From positions 1-64,000 of the forward strand of contig NZ_JACJVR010000098.1 in the NCBI RefSeq assembly GCF_014212175.1: a stretch of 64,000 bases of DNA, read 5' to 3'. The notes beneath the pieces were generated by a model, which did not search any database, was not told the DNA's origin, and was given only the letters and a program-made list of their open reading frames with translations. Of this stretch, positions 51,297-59,528 are shown one piece after another (positions within the stretch are counted from its first letter, which is position 1; each line of letters opens with the position of its first letter). The translations under genes and the position numbers were made by a program. This stretch comes from Cohnella xylanilytica. GTDB lineage: Bacteria; Bacillota; Bacilli; Paenibacillales; Paenibacillaceae.

Positions 51297-52292
51297 ATGG
51301 AATACACCTATCTGGGCCGGACCGGCCTGCAGGTGTCCCGCCTGTGTCTCGGCACGATGACGTACGGGGACTGGGACCTCGACGAACGGACGTCGCTGTC
51401 GATCATCGGCCGGGTGCTCGACTCCGGCATCAACTTCCTGGATACCGCCGACACCTACGGGAAAGGAACGAGCGAAGAGATCATCGGCAAAGCGATCCAA
51501 GGCCGCAGGGACCGCGTCATTATCGCCACGAAGTTCAAGGTCCGCACCGCGGAAGGCCCGAACGGCGAAGGCGCCAGCCGCTATCGCATTATGCGGCAGG
51601 TCGAAGCCAGCCTCAAGCGGCTGAACACCGACTACATCGACCTGTACCAGGTGCACCGGCCGGACCCGTACACGCCGCTGGACGAGACGCTGCGGGCGCT
51701 GGACGACCTGGTGACCCAAGGCAAGGTCCGCTACATCGGCTGCTCCAACTTCGAGGCGTGGCGAATCGTCGAGTCCCTCTGGGTCAGCGACCGGATGAAC
51801 CTGGAGCGGTTCGTCTCGAACCAGCCGAGCTACAATATTTTCAACCGGTACATCGAACAAGAGATTCTTCCCGCGTGCGACCGGCACGGTCTGGCCACGC
51901 TCGCGTACTCGCCGCTGGACGGCGGCTGGCTGTCGGGCAAGTATCGGGTCGGGCGTCCCCTTCCGGACAACTCCCGCGGAGAGCGCATGGACGTCGATTC
52001 CGAAGCGAACAAGGCGAAGCTGGAGAAGGTAGAACGGCTCGCGGAGTGGGCGGAATCGCGCGGGATGACGCTCGGGCAGTTCGCCTTGGCCTGGCTGCTG
52101 CGGAAGAACGTCATTCCGATCGTCGGCATCCGCAGCGAGGCGCAGCTGGAATCGAATCTTCAAGCGCTCGAGGCGAAGCTGACGGACGAGGATCTTCGGC
52201 AGGTCGACCTCGTGTCCCCGAGTCCTTACCGGGACTTCTCGCAGGACGGCAGCTTCTGGTTCCAGGAGCCCCGCGCCTATCGATTCAAATAG
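51297..52292 (+). CDS. Aldo/keto reductase
   Basis: A 331-residue NADPH-dependent (beta/alpha)8 reductase. The tetrad is visible as Asp and Tyr in DTADTYGKG, Lys in IIATKF and His in YQVHRPD; the cofactor loop is VGIRSEAQLESNL. It resembles YajO/YhdN-type general stress aldo/keto reductases. AGGAGG precedes the ATG; TATAAT at 51242-51247 is a probable -10 without a clear -35. Substrate unknown, aldehydes likely. Confidence 0.9.
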   Translation: MEYTYLGRTGLQVSRLCLGTMTYGDWDLDERTSLSIIGRVLDSGINFLDTADTYGKGTSEEIIGKAIQGRRDRVIIATKFKVRTAEGPNGEGASRYRIMRQVEASLKRLNTDYIDLYQVHRPDPYTPLDETLRALDDLVTQGKVRYIGCSNFEAWRIVESLWVSDRMNLERFVSNQPSYNIFNRYIEQEILPACDRHGLATLAYSPLDGGWLSGKYRVGRPLPDNSRGERMDVDSEANKAKLEKVERLAEWAESRGMTLGQFALAWLLRKNVIPIVGIRSEAQLESNLQALEAKLTDEDLRQVDLVSPSPYRDFSQDGSFWFQEPRAYRFK

Positions 52293-52316
52293 CCGGCGAT
52301 CTTCGCAACAAAAAAA

Positions 52317-52353
52317 AGAGCCCGATGTCCCTACCCAGGGATCATGGGGCTCT
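52317..52353. terminator. Bidirectional terminator between convergent genes
   Basis: AGAGCCC (52317-52323) pairs with GGGGCTCT, with inner pairing of TCCCT and AGGGA. A run of As precedes it and a T/C-rich stretch follows, so it can serve both the aldo/keto reductase and the MATE gene. Confidence 0.85.
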
Positions 52354-52375
52354 TCTCCTTCTTCCTGCATTCGCC

Positions 52376-53764
52376 CTAAACCAGCCGTCGCCGGTACCAC
52401 TTCTCCCCGCGGAAGCGCCAGAGGAAGATCAGCCCGCGCACGCCCCACTCGCAGTTCATCGCCAGCCAGACGCCGACGATTCCGAAGTCCAGCACGATGC
52501 CCAGAATGTAGCCGAGCACGATCCGGAACAGCCACATCGACAGCATCGACATGACGGACGTGAACTTCGAGTCGCCCGCCGCGCGAAGCGCCGACGGCAG
52601 CAGGAAGCTGACGGCCCAGAGCGGAATCTGGGCGATCGCGTTAATAAGCGTCACCGTGAAGATGTCGTCCACGATCTCGGCCGGCGGATGGAACAAGCCG
52701 ACGATGGGCTTGAACAGCGGCATAAGAACGAGCAGCATCGCCGTGAAAAACAGCGAAGAAGTCCACAGGAACGACTTCGTGAACTTGCGGGCGTCGGCGA
52801 CGTTCCGGCTTCCCATGCACTGCCCGACGACGGTGATCGTCACGATCGACAGCGCGTTGGACGGGATCTGGAACACGCCGGCCAGCGAGGAGCAGATCGC
52901 GTTCGTCGCGATCGCGTTCGTGCCCATGCTGACGATGAACACCTGGGTCAGCAGCTTGCCCCCGTTGAAGAACATCTGCTCGGCCGCGAACGGGAGTCCG
53001 ATCGACAGGATCTTCCGGAACATCGCCAGATTGACGTAGAACGCGTCCCGAATTCGGAAGCGCAGGCTCGCGTCCATTCGCACCAGGTACAGGATCGCGC
53101 AGACCGCCGCCGCATAGCGGGAGACGTTCACGGCGATCGACATCCCGAGAACGCCCATATGCAGCAGGTTGATGAACACGACGTTCAGCGCCACGTAAGT
53201 GAGGTTCATGATCAAGGACAGCGCCAGCGACGCGCGCGACTTCCCGATTCCGCGCAGCGCTCCGCACACCGCCTCCACGATCGCGATCCCGGCATAGGAC
53301 GCGCAGCTTCCGATGAAGTACGTCCGGCCATTGGCGAGAACGTCCGGAGCCGCCGAACCGAACAGCAGATTCAAGGTCGGTCCGTGGAACGCGATCATAA
53401 GCAGGCTGATGGCGGCGGCGAACAGGAAGACGGAAGACACCGTGCTGGCGGCCGCCTTCGACACCATCTGCGGATTGCCGCTGCCCTTGTACTGCGCGAC
53501 CAAGACCGTCCCCCCGGTGGAGATGGCCACGAACACGCTGATCAGAAAAATATTAAGAGAGTCGACCATATTCACGGCGCCGACCGCGGCCACTCCCGAC
53601 GAGCTGATCATGGCGGTGTTCAGCAGGTTCAGACCGACGATGAACGCCTGGTCGATCAGAATCGGCAGGAATAACGCCACGATCTGCCGGTAATCGGTCG
53701 ATTCTCCGGACAAGTATTTGTCCAGGAACGCTTGCTTGCGGCTTAACCCTTTGGACGGAACCAC
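52376..53764 (-). CDS. MATE family efflux transporter
   Basis: A 462-residue protein with twelve transmembrane segments in two homologous halves. VAQYKGSGNPQMVSKAA and VGQCMGSRNVADARKF are the paired MATE motifs. It is a cation-coupled drug or metabolite exporter. The GTG start at 53764 has only a weak ribosome site, so the start is uncertain. In the 295-bp upstream gap CTCTTC-CGTAA-GAAGAG forms a hairpin (53798-53814) in the leader that might regulate it. Confidence 0.9.
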   Translation of the reverse strand: MVPSKGLSRKQAFLDKYLSGESTDYRQIVALFLPILIDQAFIVGLNLLNTAMISSSGVAAVGAVNMVDSLNIFLISVFVAISTGGTVLVAQYKGSGNPQMVSKAAASTVSSVFLFAAAISLLMIAFHGPTLNLLFGSAAPDVLANGRTYFIGSCASYAGIAIVEAVCGALRGIGKSRASLALSLIMNLTYVALNVVFINLLHMGVLGMSIAVNVSRYAAAVCAILYLVRMDASLRFRIRDAFYVNLAMFRKILSIGLPFAAEQMFFNGGKLLTQVFIVSMGTNAIATNAICSSLAGVFQIPSNALSIVTITVVGQCMGSRNVADARKFTKSFLWTSSLFFTAMLLVLMPLFKPIVGLFHPPAEIVDDIFTVTLINAIAQIPLWAVSFLLPSALRAAGDSKFTSVMSMLSMWLFRIVLGYILGIVLDFGIVGVWLAMNCEWGVRGLIFLWRFRGEKWYRRRLV

Positions 53765-54017
53765 ATCATCACATTCTCTTCTCTGAAAGTTAAAGAACTC
53801 TTCCGTAAGAAGAGCTCTGCTAGTTGTCTTATGAAGGTGCGGCCAATCGCGAAGAAGCCCGTTGACTTCGGGTTAGATACTATCACCGGGGTGAGGGGCT
53901 GTCAACGCCGGTTAGAAGGCGGAATTCGCCGATACGCGGCCGGAGCCGGGCCCTCCCGCGGATAGCTCCGGATAAGGCGGGATTGCTCGAAGATCCTCGG
54001 AATGGGGAAAAGAGCGC

Positions 54018-54051
54018 AAAAAAACATGGGAATGCCGCAAGCATCCCCATG
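54018..54051 (-). terminator. Terminator of GH43 gene
   Basis: On the minus strand CATGGGGATGC pairs with GCATTCCCATG over a 5-nt loop and is followed by seven Ts; 9 bp beyond the GH43 stop. Confidence 0.9.
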
Positions 54052-54059
54052 CTTCCTTG

Positions 54060-55370
54060 TCAGTCCCCGAGCGGACGGACGACGAGGCTCTCCACGCGAA
54101 CGTCCCCATGCCCGCCCTCGAGCCGGATCGCGTTCGTCTCTCCCGGGCGCAGGGGCACCGTCAGCGTCGTCCAGCCTTCGAAGGCGGAAGCGCTTCCGGT
54201 CGAGAGCGCGTTCAGCAGCGAATAATCGCGGCCGTTGACGATAAGCCGAAGCTTGGCGAGGCGTTCCGCCGTCGCGTAGCGCACGGCGATCGCCGCCCGT
54301 CCGCCCGCTCCGCCGTCTACCCGGCCGAACCGGCAATACGCGCCCGCCCCGGACAGCCGGCCGGCGATGCCGGTCTCGTCGACCTCCGCGCCGCCGCCGA
54401 CCTCCGCTTCCGAAGCCGGATACGTCCTCTCGCCGAGGTCCGGTTCCGGGGGCGATCCGACCGGTCTCACGCCCTCCTTCGTCTGGACGACGGTCCGGAT
54501 CGAGCCGTCCTCCTCGAAGTCCAGGTAATCGATGCACACGCTTCGCAGGTTGCCTTGATCCGAGATCGCCTGGTTATGGTAGAACAGATACCATTGCCCT
54601 CTGAATTCCGCGACGGAGCCGTGGGTCGTCGAGCAGCCGGTCGGCTCGAGGAAGATGCCCCGGTACGTCCACGGGCCGAGCGGATGCTCGCCGGTCGCGT
54701 ACCTCATCCGGTTGTTCTCTTCGAGGTTGTCCGCGTAGGTCAAGTAGTAGAGGCCGTTCCGCTTGAACACCCAGGCCGCTTCGTGGAAGTCCTCGAGACC
54801 TTCCATCTCCCGCATGGCGCCCTTGATCGACATCATGTCCTCGCCGAGCTCGCCGCCTTCGCAGCGGCCGCCTCCTCCGTAGTACATGTAGGCTCGTCCG
54901 TCGTCGTCGACGAACACGCACGGGTCGATCATCGCGAAGCCGCCGAGCCCCTCGATGTAGCCCCGGTCGACGAAGCCGGAAGCGGGCTTGTCGCTCGTCG
55001 CGACCCCGATCTTCCACGTGTCGTTCCAATCGGAGCCGCTCGGATGCGGATAATAGAAGTAGTAGGTGCCGTTCTTGTACGCGCAGTCGGGCGCCCACAT
55101 GAAGCCGCCCTCCGGCCGGCCCCATGCCACGTCGTCCGAGCGAAGGATCTCTCCTTCGTCCGTCCAATGCACCATGTCGGTTGAAGAGAACACGTGGTAC
55201 CGGTCCATCAAGTCGCAGCCGCGGGCCGGGTCCATGTCGTGGGAGGCGTACACGTAGACCTTCCCGTCTTCCCATACATGGGCGGACGGGTCGGCCGTAT
55301 AAATCGAAGTCATAACGGGGTTGCCGGAAGCCGTCTTCCGCTTGCCGGCGGGGATGCCCGGATCGCTCAT
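54060..55370 (-). CDS. GH43 glycosidase with C-terminal carbohydrate-binding module
   Basis: A 436-residue protein. The five-bladed GH43 domain has the catalytic base Asp in YTADPSAHVWEDGKVYVY, the pKa-modulating Asp in AMIDPCVFVDDDG and the acid Glu in FHEAAWVFKRNGLYYLTYAD. Residues about 310-436 look like a CBM6-type module. Members release arabinose or xylose from plant hemicellulose. No signal peptide, so it acts on imported oligosaccharides. AGGAGG is 9 nt before the ATG at 55370. Monocistronic. Confidence 0.88.
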   Translation of the reverse strand: MSDPGIPAGKRKTASGNPVMTSIYTADPSAHVWEDGKVYVYASHDMDPARGCDLMDRYHVFSSTDMVHWTDEGEILRSDDVAWGRPEGGFMWAPDCAYKNGTYYFYYPHPSGSDWNDTWKIGVATSDKPASGFVDRGYIEGLGGFAMIDPCVFVDDDGRAYMYYGGGGRCEGGELGEDMMSIKGAMREMEGLEDFHEAAWVFKRNGLYYLTYADNLEENNRMRYATGEHPLGPWTYRGIFLEPTGCSTTHGSVAEFRGQWYLFYHNQAISDQGNLRSVCIDYLDFEEDGSIRTVVQTKEGVRPVGSPPEPDLGERTYPASEAEVGGGAEVDETGIAGRLSGAGAYCRFGRVDGGAGGRAAIAVRYATAERLAKLRLIVNGRDYSLLNALSTGSASAFEGWTTLTVPLRPGETNAIRLEGGHGDVRVESLVVRPLGD

Positions 55371-55509
55371 CGCCAAGTTCCTCCTGTGCTCCTTGAATCG
55401 AGATGCAGAGCGGCGGCGCGCCAGCTCCGCCCGCTTCAAGCATACCCCGACCGGCCAAGAGGCTGCCATGAGGCGATATTAAACAATCCAGGCGAATCGA
55501 TAACTTCGT

Positions 55510-56121
55510 CTACTCCGGCCGGTCGAGCGTGAAGATCTCGCCGAGCTTCGCGTAGTTGTTGCCGGCGAGCCGGCTGACCGGCCGCAGCTTCAAGGCGTCG
55601 ATTCGGCCGTTGTGCAGCAGCTCGTCCGCGACGTGGAAGCAGACGACCCGGCCGATCAGCAGATCGCATTGCGGCGTCCCCTCCGTTCCTCCGAGCGGAA
55701 GGCTTCGCTCCAGCACGCATTCCATTCGCACCTTGGCCTCCGCGACGCCGGGCACGGGAATCTTCTCGCTCGGCACCTGCGTCAACCCGGCTGCCGGAAG
55801 CTCGCTCTCGTCGGGAGGTAGGGGCGCCGCGGCCTCGTTCGCCGCCCCGACGTTCGACTCGTCGGCGATGTGAACGACGAAGCTTCCCGCCGACATCGCG
55901 TTGCGCGAGGTGTCCTTCGGAACGCCGTTCTTGCGCTGCACCGCCACCGAGATCATCGGAGGATTCGAACAGACGATGTTGAAGTAGCTGAACGGAGCCG
56001 CGTTCACGACGCCTTCCTCGGACAGGGTCGTCACGAGCGCGATCGGCCGCGGCAGAATGCTTCCGATCAGCAGCTTGTAGTTGTCACTCTCGCTCTGGTT
56101 CGATGGATCGATAACGGCCAT
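55510..56121 (-). CDS. Flavin reductase family protein
   Basis: A 203-residue flavin-reductase-like (DIM6/NTAB) FMN-binding split-barrel: ILPRPIALVTTLSEEGVVNAAPFSYFNIVCSNPPMISVAVQ is the FMN-binding signature, and CDLLIGRVVCFHV is conserved. It probably supplies reduced flavin or acts as an FMN oxidoreductase. Located 64 bp downstream of the two-domain unknown protein on the same strand; possibly co-transcribed. Confidence 0.87.
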   Translation of the reverse strand: MAVIDPSNQSESDNYKLLIGSILPRPIALVTTLSEEGVVNAAPFSYFNIVCSNPPMISVAVQRKNGVPKDTSRNAMSAGSFVVHIADESNVGAANEAAAPLPPDESELPAAGLTQVPSEKIPVPGVAEAKVRMECVLERSLPLGGTEGTPQCDLLIGRVVCFHVADELLHNGRIDALKLRPVSRLAGNNYAKLGEIFTLDRPE

Positions 56122-56184
56122 GTCTGCCCCTCCATTTTTTTCCGACTCTGTCCGGTTCGAACTTAACGATTCGCGGGCCGCGGG

Positions 56185-56985
56185 TTACGCTTCCGCCTTC
56201 TGGATCTTGGAGGGGTTGTTGATCTTGTAGGGCACCGGATGCTTCGTCAGCTTCTTGGCGATGACCTTCGCTTCGAACGCGATCGCGTCCCCGACGGCCA
56301 GCTCCAGCTTCTTCAAGGTGGCGCTGTAGCTGGACCAGGCGTCGCCGAGCTCGATCGGCTCCGGCTCCAGGATAGTCGCCGCTTCGTAGATGACGACCTC
56401 GTCGTCGTTGTCGGAGAAGTGGTTCGGCACCGTCGTGAACTCTTTGACGGTCGCGGTCATCTTCACCTTTTCCTCCGGGAGCTCGATCTTCTTGGACTTG
56501 CCCTTCGCGGCCTTGGGCTTCTCCGGTTCCGCCGCCTTCGGCTTGGGCTCGGCTTCCGGCTTCGCCTCCGCCGGCTCGGGCGCCGCCGCGGGCTCCTCGT
56601 CCGGGACGACCGCCGCCGCCGGAGTCTCCTCGTCCGCCGGGACCGGCGCCGCGACTTCGGCTTCGTCCGGAGCCGCCGCTTCCTCCTCGGAATCCGCCCG
56701 GGCCCCGTATCTCTGCCCGTAAGTCGAAGCCTGCATCTCCTTCAGATAGGAAGGATGGATGCAGTGCTGCCGCTTGTTGTCGAATTCGATGACGGCGGTC
56801 ATCCGGTCGACGTACCCGATAATGCGGCAGGGCTCGTTCAGGCCGTTGCCCTTGTAGTAGAACGTCTTGGTCTTGGTCGCCTTCTCCGACAGCAGGCCCC
56901 ATTCCTTGCACTTCTCCAGCTGCTCCGTCTCGTTATCGAATTCGATAAAGAGCGGAGGAGGTTCGATGACGAACGAATACGCCAT
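56185..56985 (-). CDS. Two-domain protein of unknown function with acidic Ala/Pro/Glu linker
   Basis: A 266-residue protein starting at ATG 56985 (AAAGGCGGAATC upstream). The N-terminal domain (about 1-85, FVIEPPPLFIEFDNETEQLEKCKEW, RQHCIHPSYLKEMQ) and C-terminal domain (about 180-266, KMTATVKEFTTVPNHFSDNDDEVVIYEAA) are separated by about 85 residues rich in Ala, Glu, Pro and Lys (KPEAEPKPKAAEPEKPK). No signal or membrane segment. I do not recognise either domain; the linker suggests a flexible tether. Confidence 0.7.
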   Translation of the reverse strand: MAYSFVIEPPPLFIEFDNETEQLEKCKEWGLLSEKATKTKTFYYKGNGLNEPCRIIGYVDRMTAVIEFDNKRQHCIHPSYLKEMQASTYGQRYGARADSEEEAAAPDEAEVAAPVPADEETPAAAVVPDEEPAAAPEPAEAKPEAEPKPKAAEPEKPKAAKGKSKKIELPEEKVKMTATVKEFTTVPNHFSDNDDEVVIYEAATILEPEPIELGDAWSSYSATLKKLELAVGDAIAFEAKVIAKKLTKHPVPYKINNPSKIQKAEA

Positions 56986-57140
56986 GGTACGATTCCGCCT
57001 TTCTATCCTCATATAGCACCAGTTTACCACTTTTTGCGGCGGACAAGCGTTCGGGCTTCCGCTTATTTTGCCGAAGGATGCTCATCGAGAGAGAGACGAC
57101 CGGCAATGGCGGAGATAGACCGGCCGATTCAATATCCGCT

Positions 57141-57311
57141 TCAGAAAATCCCGAGCAGAGCGTCCAGCGAATAATCGCCCGCGCCGGACAGGGCGATGCC
57201 GACCGCCGCCGCGATCAGCACGGCGGCCAGCGGCGTGAACAGCCCGACCGCGAACCAGGCGCCGCCGAGCAGCTCCGCCAATCCGGCCAGCATTTTATCA
57301 GGGTACAAATC
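57141..57311 (-). pseudogene. Decayed DoxX family gene remnant
   Basis: On the minus strand an open stretch reads MLAGLAELLGGAWFAVGLF, then TPLAAVLI, running straight into AAAVGIALSGAGDYSLDALL and a stop at 57141. The first part matches the middle of DoxX proteins and the last part their C-terminus; the N-terminal half and roughly 30 residues between the two parts are missing, and a stop codon lies just upstream. It sits downstream of the pirin gene, where DoxX genes commonly occur. The rest of the 391-bp gap shows nothing else. Confidence 0.75.
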
Positions 57312-57376
57312 TTAAAATTAAGATATGCAGCGCGTGAATTCTATACGAGCTGCGCCGGAGGCGATACCTCCGAATT

Positions 57377-58153
57377 TTACCTCTTCCGAACGAGCGGGTA
57401 TCCCGGAGCGGTCGGAACCTGGATCAAGACGAGGCGCAACGGGTCTTCGCCGGCGTTCGCGATCTCCGCTTCCGAATCCGATATGGCGGTAGCGACGATG
57501 AAGTCCTTCTGGCGGAAAGCGGCCGAAGGCATCCCGGAACCGGCTTCGCCCCACGTTCCCCGCCCTTGCACGGCTACCGCCGTCAGCGCATCTCCGTTCG
57601 CGACCGGATGCCGATAGACGGCGCCGGCCGGAATCTCGACGTCCCACATCCGCACGTCCGCGACCAGCTCGACGGGAGCGCCGTCTCCGATCACCGTCTT
57701 GACGCGATTGCCCGCCTCGTCGACGGCTTCCGGGAAATCCTCGTGCTCGTATTGCCGGTAAGTCGGCTGCCGCTTCACCGCTTCCAGATACTCGGGCTCG
57801 AACCAGATCTGGAACATCTCCGTCCCGGCGCTCAGATGCTCTTGATGGCTGACTCCCGAGCCGGTCTGCATCACTTGCGCCCCTCCGGCGCCTACCGTGC
57901 TGGACGTCCCGAGCGTATCGCCGTGATGGGAATGACCTTCGAGCACGTAGGTCATAATCTCGAACGCCTGATGGGGGTGCAGGCCGATATGGGCCTCCTC
58001 GCTCGCCGAAGCCCAAGCCCAATAGAACAGCGGGCCCACCCGCTTGATCACCGAGCCTTCGCCGGAGAACCCGATCGGCTTGCGCTCCTTGATCTTCCCG
58101 CCGTCGAACTCGCCCGCCCCCTGCATCGCGGGGGTGTATACCATGGCTTGCAT
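57377..58153 (-). CDS. Pirin family protein
   Basis: A 258-residue bicupin. The N-terminal cupin has metal-binding HPHQAFEIMTYVLEGHSHHGDT and SGVSHQEHL, consistent with a pirin-type quercetinase-like or redox-sensing protein. The ATG at 58153 follows AAAGGAGAG; the in-frame GTG at 58162 overlaps that ribosome site. Upstream is a TTATCTC-type palindromic operator (58212-58246) like those of MhqR-type MarR repressors, so induction by quinones or electrophiles is likely. Confidence 0.9.
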   Translation of the reverse strand: MQAMVYTPAMQGAGEFDGGKIKERKPIGFSGEGSVIKRVGPLFYWAWASASEEAHIGLHPHQAFEIMTYVLEGHSHHGDTLGTSSTVGAGGAQVMQTGSGVSHQEHLSAGTEMFQIWFEPEYLEAVKRQPTYRQYEHEDFPEAVDEAGNRVKTVIGDGAPVELVADVRMWDVEIPAGAVYRHPVANGDALTAVAVQGRGTWGEAGSGMPSAAFRQKDFIVATAISDSEAEIANAGEDPLRLVLIQVPTAPGYPLVRKR

Positions 58154-58211
58154 GCGGAACACTCTCCTTTAGGAAGCGGATCTGTCGCCGTTTAATGGCA
58201 GCGCCCGCCTG

Positions 58212-58246
58212 TTATCTCGAAATTTATTATCTTTAATTTGAGATAA
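58212..58246. promoter_or_regulatory. MhqR/MarR-like operator upstream of pirin gene
   Basis: TTATCTCGAAATT (58212-58224) and AATTTGAGATAA (58235-58246) are inverted halves; a second dyad TTATCTTTAA/TTTGAGATAA spans 58227-58246. The half-site TATCTCGAA matches what I know of the Bacillus subtilis MhqR box. It lies about 60-95 bp upstream of the pirin start. Confidence 0.65.
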
Positions 58247-58437
58247 ATATATACCATGATTACATCTTTGTCAACGGGAACTTCACGTATTTCTGCATTG
58301 GCCCCATTCACATTCGGAATCTGTGCCGCATGTTCAAGTCCATATCCTCATATAGCTCGAACCATGCAGAATCCGCATGCAAAACTTCAGCAACTCGCGG
58401 AGACCATCGACTCCCATTGCCGGCAATTGCCGTAACG

Positions 58438-58474
58438 GCGAGAGACCCTGGCCTTGTATGCCGGGGTCTCTCGC
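58438..58474. terminator. Strong hairpin in pirin/UbiA intergenic region
   Basis: GCGAGAGACCC (58438-58448) pairs perfectly with GGGTCTCTCGC (58464-58474). No T tract follows on either strand. It lies 146 bp beyond the UbiA-type gene. The rest of the 466-bp gap has a CTCTCCATCT-type micro-repeat near 58543-58590 and no gene. Confidence 0.5.
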
Positions 58475-58619
58475 GTTTACCTTCATGCCGATACGGAAAA
58501 CGTTTTACATCCAGGCCGAACGAAACGCTTCGCCATGGACCCTCTCCATCTCTTCATCTCTCCATCTCTCCGTCTCTCCATCAAGCCCTCATTCGGCCCT
58601 CCATTCGGCGATTCGACGC

Positions 58620-59528
58620 CTAGATGAGAACGACGGCGGCACCGAACACCAGCACGCACGCCAGGATGCCTCTGTCCTCGTAAAGGAGCGATTCCGGCTT
58701 GCCTCCCTTGCCCAGAACGTGAATCAGGTACAGGTAGCGGAACAGGCCGTAAATGACGCACGGAATGGTCCACATGAGGGGGGCGGATTGGCCGTCCCGG
58801 AACGTGTAGAGCGAGTAGCTCACGATCGTCATCGCCGTCACGACGCTGGACAGCTGATTGAGCAGCGGCTCCGAGTAATTCATCAGCACCTTCCGGTGCA
58901 AGCCCTTGTTGTGCTCCAGCAGCAGCAGCTCGTGCCTGCGCTTGCCGATCGCGAGGAACAGCGACAGGAAGAACACGCACAGCAGGAACCACGAGGTGAA
59001 GCCCGCCCGGATGGCGAGTCCGCCGCCCACCGCCCGCATGGCGAAGCCGGCCGCGATAACCATGATGTCCAGGATGACGATGTGCTTCAGCCTTAGCGAA
59101 TAGAGCACGTTCATCGCGAAGTAAGCGAGCAGCAGCAGCCCGAACAGCCGGTTCTGGTACCATCCCGCGAGCAGGGAGCCGGCCAGCAGGACGCCGCCGA
59201 ACGACAGCGCGAGCGCGGGCTTCAGCCTTCCCGAAGCCATTGGGCGCCTCGCCTTGTCCGGGTGCTGGCGATCGGCTTCCCGGTCCACGTAATCGTTCAG
59301 AATGTAGACGCAGCCCGACACGAAGCAGAACAGCAGGAACGCGGTCAGGATCGCCGCCGCGCTCTCCAGGCTCATCCGGTCCGCCGAGAACGCGAGCGCC
59401 GCGAACACGAGCAGGTTCTTGGTCCACTGGCGGGGCCGAAGCTGAAGGAACAGCAGCCGCAGCGTCTCTCCGGGCGGTGCCGGGCTCTTCGGCAGCCGGA
59501 GGGGTTCCTCGCCCGCTTCCATTCTCAT
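58620..59528 (-). CDS. UbiA-type prenyltransferase (decaprenyl-phosphate phosphoribosyltransferase-like)
   Basis: A 302-residue membrane protein with about eight to nine transmembrane segments. NDYVDREADRQHPDKARRPMASG is the first Asp-rich motif in the form typical of decaprenyl-phosphate phosphoribosyltransferases, preceded by LRPRQWTKNLLVFAAL. Members attach a sugar phosphate to polyprenyl phosphate. The ATG overlaps the GT2 stop (59525-59528). No phosphatase or DprE1/2 genes are adjacent. Last gene of a four-gene lipid-linked glycan operon. Confidence 0.85.
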   Translation of the reverse strand: MRMEAGEEPLRLPKSPAPPGETLRLLFLQLRPRQWTKNLLVFAALAFSADRMSLESAAAILTAFLLFCFVSGCVYILNDYVDREADRQHPDKARRPMASGRLKPALALSFGGVLLAGSLLAGWYQNRLFGLLLLAYFAMNVLYSLRLKHIVILDIMVIAAGFAMRAVGGGLAIRAGFTSWFLLCVFFLSLFLAIGKRRHELLLLEHNKGLHRKVLMNYSEPLLNQLSSVVTAMTIVSYSLYTFRDGQSAPLMWTIPCVIYGLFRYLYLIHVLGKGGKPESLLYEDRGILACVLVFGAAVVLI

